A DNA stretch of 15,174 bases from DASXTB01 sp036505615 (lineage in GTDB: Bacteria > Acidobacteriota > UBA6911 > JACQSX01), in assembly GCA_036505615.1 (NCBI GenBank), contig DASXTB010000272.1, forward strand, positions 1 through 15,174, in the 5' to 3' direction. Made by a program: the position numbers and the translations under genes. How positions within the stretch are numbered: the first letter of the stretch is position 1; each line of letters opens with the position of its first letter. Positions 13,825 to 15,174 of the stretch are shown here, piece by piece. The notes beneath the pieces were generated by a model. It had not been told where the DNA came from. It ran no database searches and saw nothing but the letters and a program-made list of their open reading frames with translations.

Positions 13825-14195
13825 CACCAGTCGCTGCGATCGCTGAAATCTACTGCCAGCAGGTCGTTCCGTTTAAAACCCGCAGGATTGCTCTCCCGGG
13901 GCGCAAGTGCGCCGCTCAGATCATGTATACCTTCCTGGGCTACGAAGTGAAGGCGGGCCGGCGGCGACTCACCTGCCCCGACCTGGTCACGGCCCGTTAC
14001 CTAAAGCTTTTCGCAGAACTGGGAATGAAACAGGTCTTGATCCCTTATGATCCGACGCGCACCGGCCGATTTATCGAGCGCCTGGAAGGAAGTTTCGCGA
14101 TCCTCACGCAGTCGGCCCAAGGAGAGGCGCTTCGCAAAACGTTCGCTCAATTACGCCGGACCCTGATCGCGTGTCAAACAAGATCCAGTTCCTAA
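13821..14195 (+). CDS. Small conserved-looking protein, unknown function
   Basis: A 124-residue protein starting at GTG 13821, which overlaps the preceding stop as GTGA with AAAGAAG before it. The open frame extends back to 13641, but that part is inside the previous gene and reads as non-protein. The protein is basic, with no signal peptide or membrane helix: PFKTRRIALPGRKCAAQIMYTF, a VKAGRRRLTCPDLVTARYLKL segment, MKQVLIPYDPTRTGRF and a helical LRKTFAQLRRT end. Cys residues are present but no CxxC pair is visible. I do not recognise a family. The last 25 bases overlap the glutaredoxin-like gene in another frame, so the order of expression is coupled. It could be a nucleic-acid- or membrane-surface-binding factor from its charge, but that is speculation. 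Confidence 0.65.
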   Translation: MTPVAAIAEIYCQQVVPFKTRRIALPGRKCAAQIMYTFLGYEVKAGRRRLTCPDLVTARYLKLFAELGMKQVLIPYDPTRTGRFIERLEGSFAILTQSAQGEALRKTFAQLRRTLIACQTRSSS

Positions 14196-14413
14196 AGCGG
14201 CGCCATTGCCATCTTTGCGATGAAGCACTGCCGCTACTCCAGCAGGCTTGTCAAACTCGAAGCCTCGTATTTGAAATCATCGATATCGATCAGACTCCGG
14301 GATTTGAAGCTTATTCGGACGAAATTCCCGTATTGCTGGTCAACGGAAAGAAAGTTCTGAAGTATCGGTTCTCGGGAGATCAATTGTCAAAAATTCTGGA
14401 TCGGATCAACTAA
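14171..14413 (+). CDS. Glutaredoxin-like thiol-disulfide protein
   Basis: An 80-residue thioredoxin-fold protein of the glutaredoxin/DUF836 type. The active-site motif is CHLC (residues 13-16) after a first strand IQFLKRR; a second strand (VFEIIDID), the cis-Pro segment IPVLLVNG (around 52-59) and the final helix GDQLSKILDRI complete a minimal fold. These small proteins exchange thiol-disulfide in the cytoplasm, commonly with glutathione or another low-mass thiol. The GTG at 14171 overlaps the upstream gene by 25 bases. It is last in the rodZ-like operon and is followed directly by a G-rich repeat array. Redox control of its operon partners is possible but not shown. Confidence 0.85.
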   Translation: MSNKIQFLKRRHCHLCDEALPLLQQACQTRSLVFEIIDIDQTPGFEAYSDEIPVLLVNGKKVLKYRFSGDQLSKILDRIN

Positions 14414-14414
14414 C

Positions 14415-14508
14415 GTTGGGTGTTGAGTGTTGGGTGTTGGGTGTTGGGTGTTGGATGTTGGGTGTTACGTGTTGGATGTTGGGTCTTGGGTTTTGGGTCT
14501 TGAATTTT
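14415..14508. repeat. G-rich heptamer array with G-quadruplex potential
   Basis: Variants of TGTTGGG follow each other directly after the glutaredoxin stop. GGG runs start at 14418, 14432, 14439, 14446, 14460, 14481, 14488 and 14495, several separated by only four bases (TGTT, TCTT or TTTT). Such spacing could fold as a G-quadruplex on the plus strand. The right part is degenerate. It may end transcription of the rodZ-like operon or be a slippage-prone spacer. Confidence 0.8.
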
Positions 14509-14587
14509 GGATCTCGAGTTTCGCCGTAAGTATTCTCTTTATTTCCGGGCGTCTCTGCGGGTGTGAAAAAATACTGAGCCGTGCGCG

Positions 14588-14664
14588 TGAGCAAGCGGAC
14601 ACTGCCACCTGCAGTACTTAAGAGGTGTCTTTTGATTTGATTGATCGCGGGATCCGCTTGCTCA
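14588..14664. repeat. 12-bp perfect inverted repeat
   Basis: TGAGCAAGCGGA (14588-14599) and TCCGCTTGCTCA (14653-14664) are exact reverse complements with a 53-base loop. The loop has no coding content. It may be a small mobile-element remnant or a long hairpin in an untranslated transcript end. Confidence 0.65.
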
Positions 14665-14668
14665 AGTT

Positions 14669-14698
14669 AATCGTGCCTGCCACAATCGTGCCTGCCAC
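14669..14698. repeat. 15-bp tandem duplication
   Basis: AATCGTGCCTGCCAC occurs twice back-to-back (14669-14683, 14684-14698) and a third copy begins with AATCG. It starts five bases after the inverted repeat at 14588-14664. Confidence 0.75.
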
Positions 14699-14995
14699 AA
14701 TCGAATGGATCGAATCTCGAGTTGACGGCACTTTAGCTGGGGGTGAGTAGTGTTTTTCCTGGCATTGAATGACGGGGATTTCAGGGAGATGCGCGGTTTG
14801 TAAGGCTATTAGCTGCAGCTTGACCTTTGACGATTCGCTGGATGTGGAGGCTACAGGAGCCGTTAATGCTGCAGAGGGAAAGTTTCTAGGGTGATTGCCG
14901 TTGCAAGATGCTGGGTAGCATCACGAAGGCGCTGCAATGTTGTCGAGGGATTGCATCACCTGGGATGCAGGGGAATAGTCAGCTTCCGTCGCAGC

Positions 14996-15174
14996 TCAGG
15001 GACTGGCGGCCGCCGGTTTGGGATCTACCGGCGCCTTCCAGCATTTCATCGCTTCCCGCCAGCCGTCGACGGCCGGCTTGCAGAAGACGTGAAGCAGGGT
15101 CTTTAATCCCCACAGAGCGCCTTGTTTTCTGAACTTGATGGCTGCAGTAAAGAAGGCTGGTACACGCAGCGGGT
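14996..15174 (-). CDS. C-terminal end of an unidentified protein, cut by the window edge
   Basis: On the minus strand an open frame enters from the right edge and stops at TGA (14998-14996), giving 58 residues. Composition looks genuinely coding: FFTAAIKFRKQGALWGLK, LLHVFCKPAVDGW, REAMKCWKAP and an Ala/Pro-rich end. It has three Trp, two Cys and many Lys, and no stops. Family unknown; no catalytic motif is visible in this part. The start and most of the gene lie outside the window. A 6-bp stem with a 6-base loop (14952-14969) lies downstream but lacks a T-run, so termination there is doubtful. Confidence 0.5.
   Translation of the reverse strand, partial: PLRVPAFFTAAIKFRKQGALWGLKTLLHVFCKPAVDGWREAMKCWKAPVDPKPAAASP

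Larger units (their letters stand above)
14414..14995. other. Non-coding repeat-rich stretch
   Basis: No confident gene. It begins with a G-rich heptamer array (14415-14508), then AT-rich sequence, a 12-bp-arm inverted repeat (14588-14664), a 15-bp tandem duplication (14669-14698) and about 300 bases with no strong signal apart from a 41-codon open frame (14769-14894) that has no ribosome site. The right part reaches the stop codon of a minus-strand gene at 14996. Confidence 0.6.

Noticed and set aside
14406..14594. Minus-strand open frame with repeated TPNIQH-like residues
   Set aside because: The peptide repeats come from translating the heptamer DNA array; there is no ribosome site and no non-repeat conserved part.
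14952..14969. TGCATC/GATGCA hairpin as a rho-independent terminator
   Set aside because: The stem is only 6 bp with a 6-base loop and no T-run on either strand.

Overview
The window looks like a piece of an Acidobacteriota chromosome (Koribacter/Terriglobia-like). This rests on remembered protein families (an acidobacterial-style CPBP protein, a microcompartment aldehyde dehydrogenase with a long C-terminal tail, FtsX-type permeases), the GTG/TTG starts and the heptanucleotide tandem repeats between genes. No rRNA or tRNA fixes the taxonomy, so it is an inference. I see no rRNA, tRNA, CRISPR array or intact mobile element.

Layout. (1) 1-894 is decayed DNA. It holds a short direct repeat, a 3' remnant that may come from an AbiEii-like nucleotidyltransferase, a frameshifted RHS/YD-repeat fragment, an array of 13-bp repeats and a perfect palindrome just before the first intact gene. 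(2) 895-4520 (+) carries four tightly spaced genes: a secreted alpha/beta hydrolase, a Tat-exported SMP-30/gluconolactonase-like protein, a membrane-anchored alpha/beta hydrolase and a CPBP-like membrane protein whose usual catalytic glutamates are replaced. (3) 4522-9945 (-) is a seven-gene operon behind a good sigma70-like promoter (9993-10022). In order it encodes a DedA/VTT membrane protein, a LolB/DUF4292-like lipoprotein, an FtsX/LolC-type permease, a LolD/MacB-type ATPase, a small membrane protein, a LolA-like periplasmic protein and a radical SAM enzyme. Nearly every junction overlaps or almost touches. (4) 10179-12443 (-) is a two-gene bacterial microcompartment unit: a BMC-H shell protein and a CoA-acylating-type aldehyde dehydrogenase with targeting-peptide-like extensions. 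A 15-bp-arm inverted repeat lies between them. (5) 12608-14413 (+) starts from a near-consensus promoter. It encodes a RodZ-like protein, two conserved-looking proteins of unknown function and a glutaredoxin-like protein, again with overlapping ends. (6) 14414-15174 is mostly non-coding, with a G-rich heptamer array, an inverted repeat and a tandem repeat. At the right edge lies the C-terminal end of an unidentified minus-strand gene.

How the genes may work together. Region 3 is the most system-like part. It puts a complete set of Lol-like roles (ATPase, permease, periplasmic carrier, lipoprotein acceptor) in one transcript with a DedA protein and a radical SAM enzyme, which suggests synthesis plus export of a modified envelope lipid or lipoprotein. 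Region 4 is a minimal aldehyde-processing microcompartment unit lacking the pentamer, the trimer and other enzymes inside this window. Region 5 pairs a cell-shape factor with a thiol-redox protein and two unknowns.
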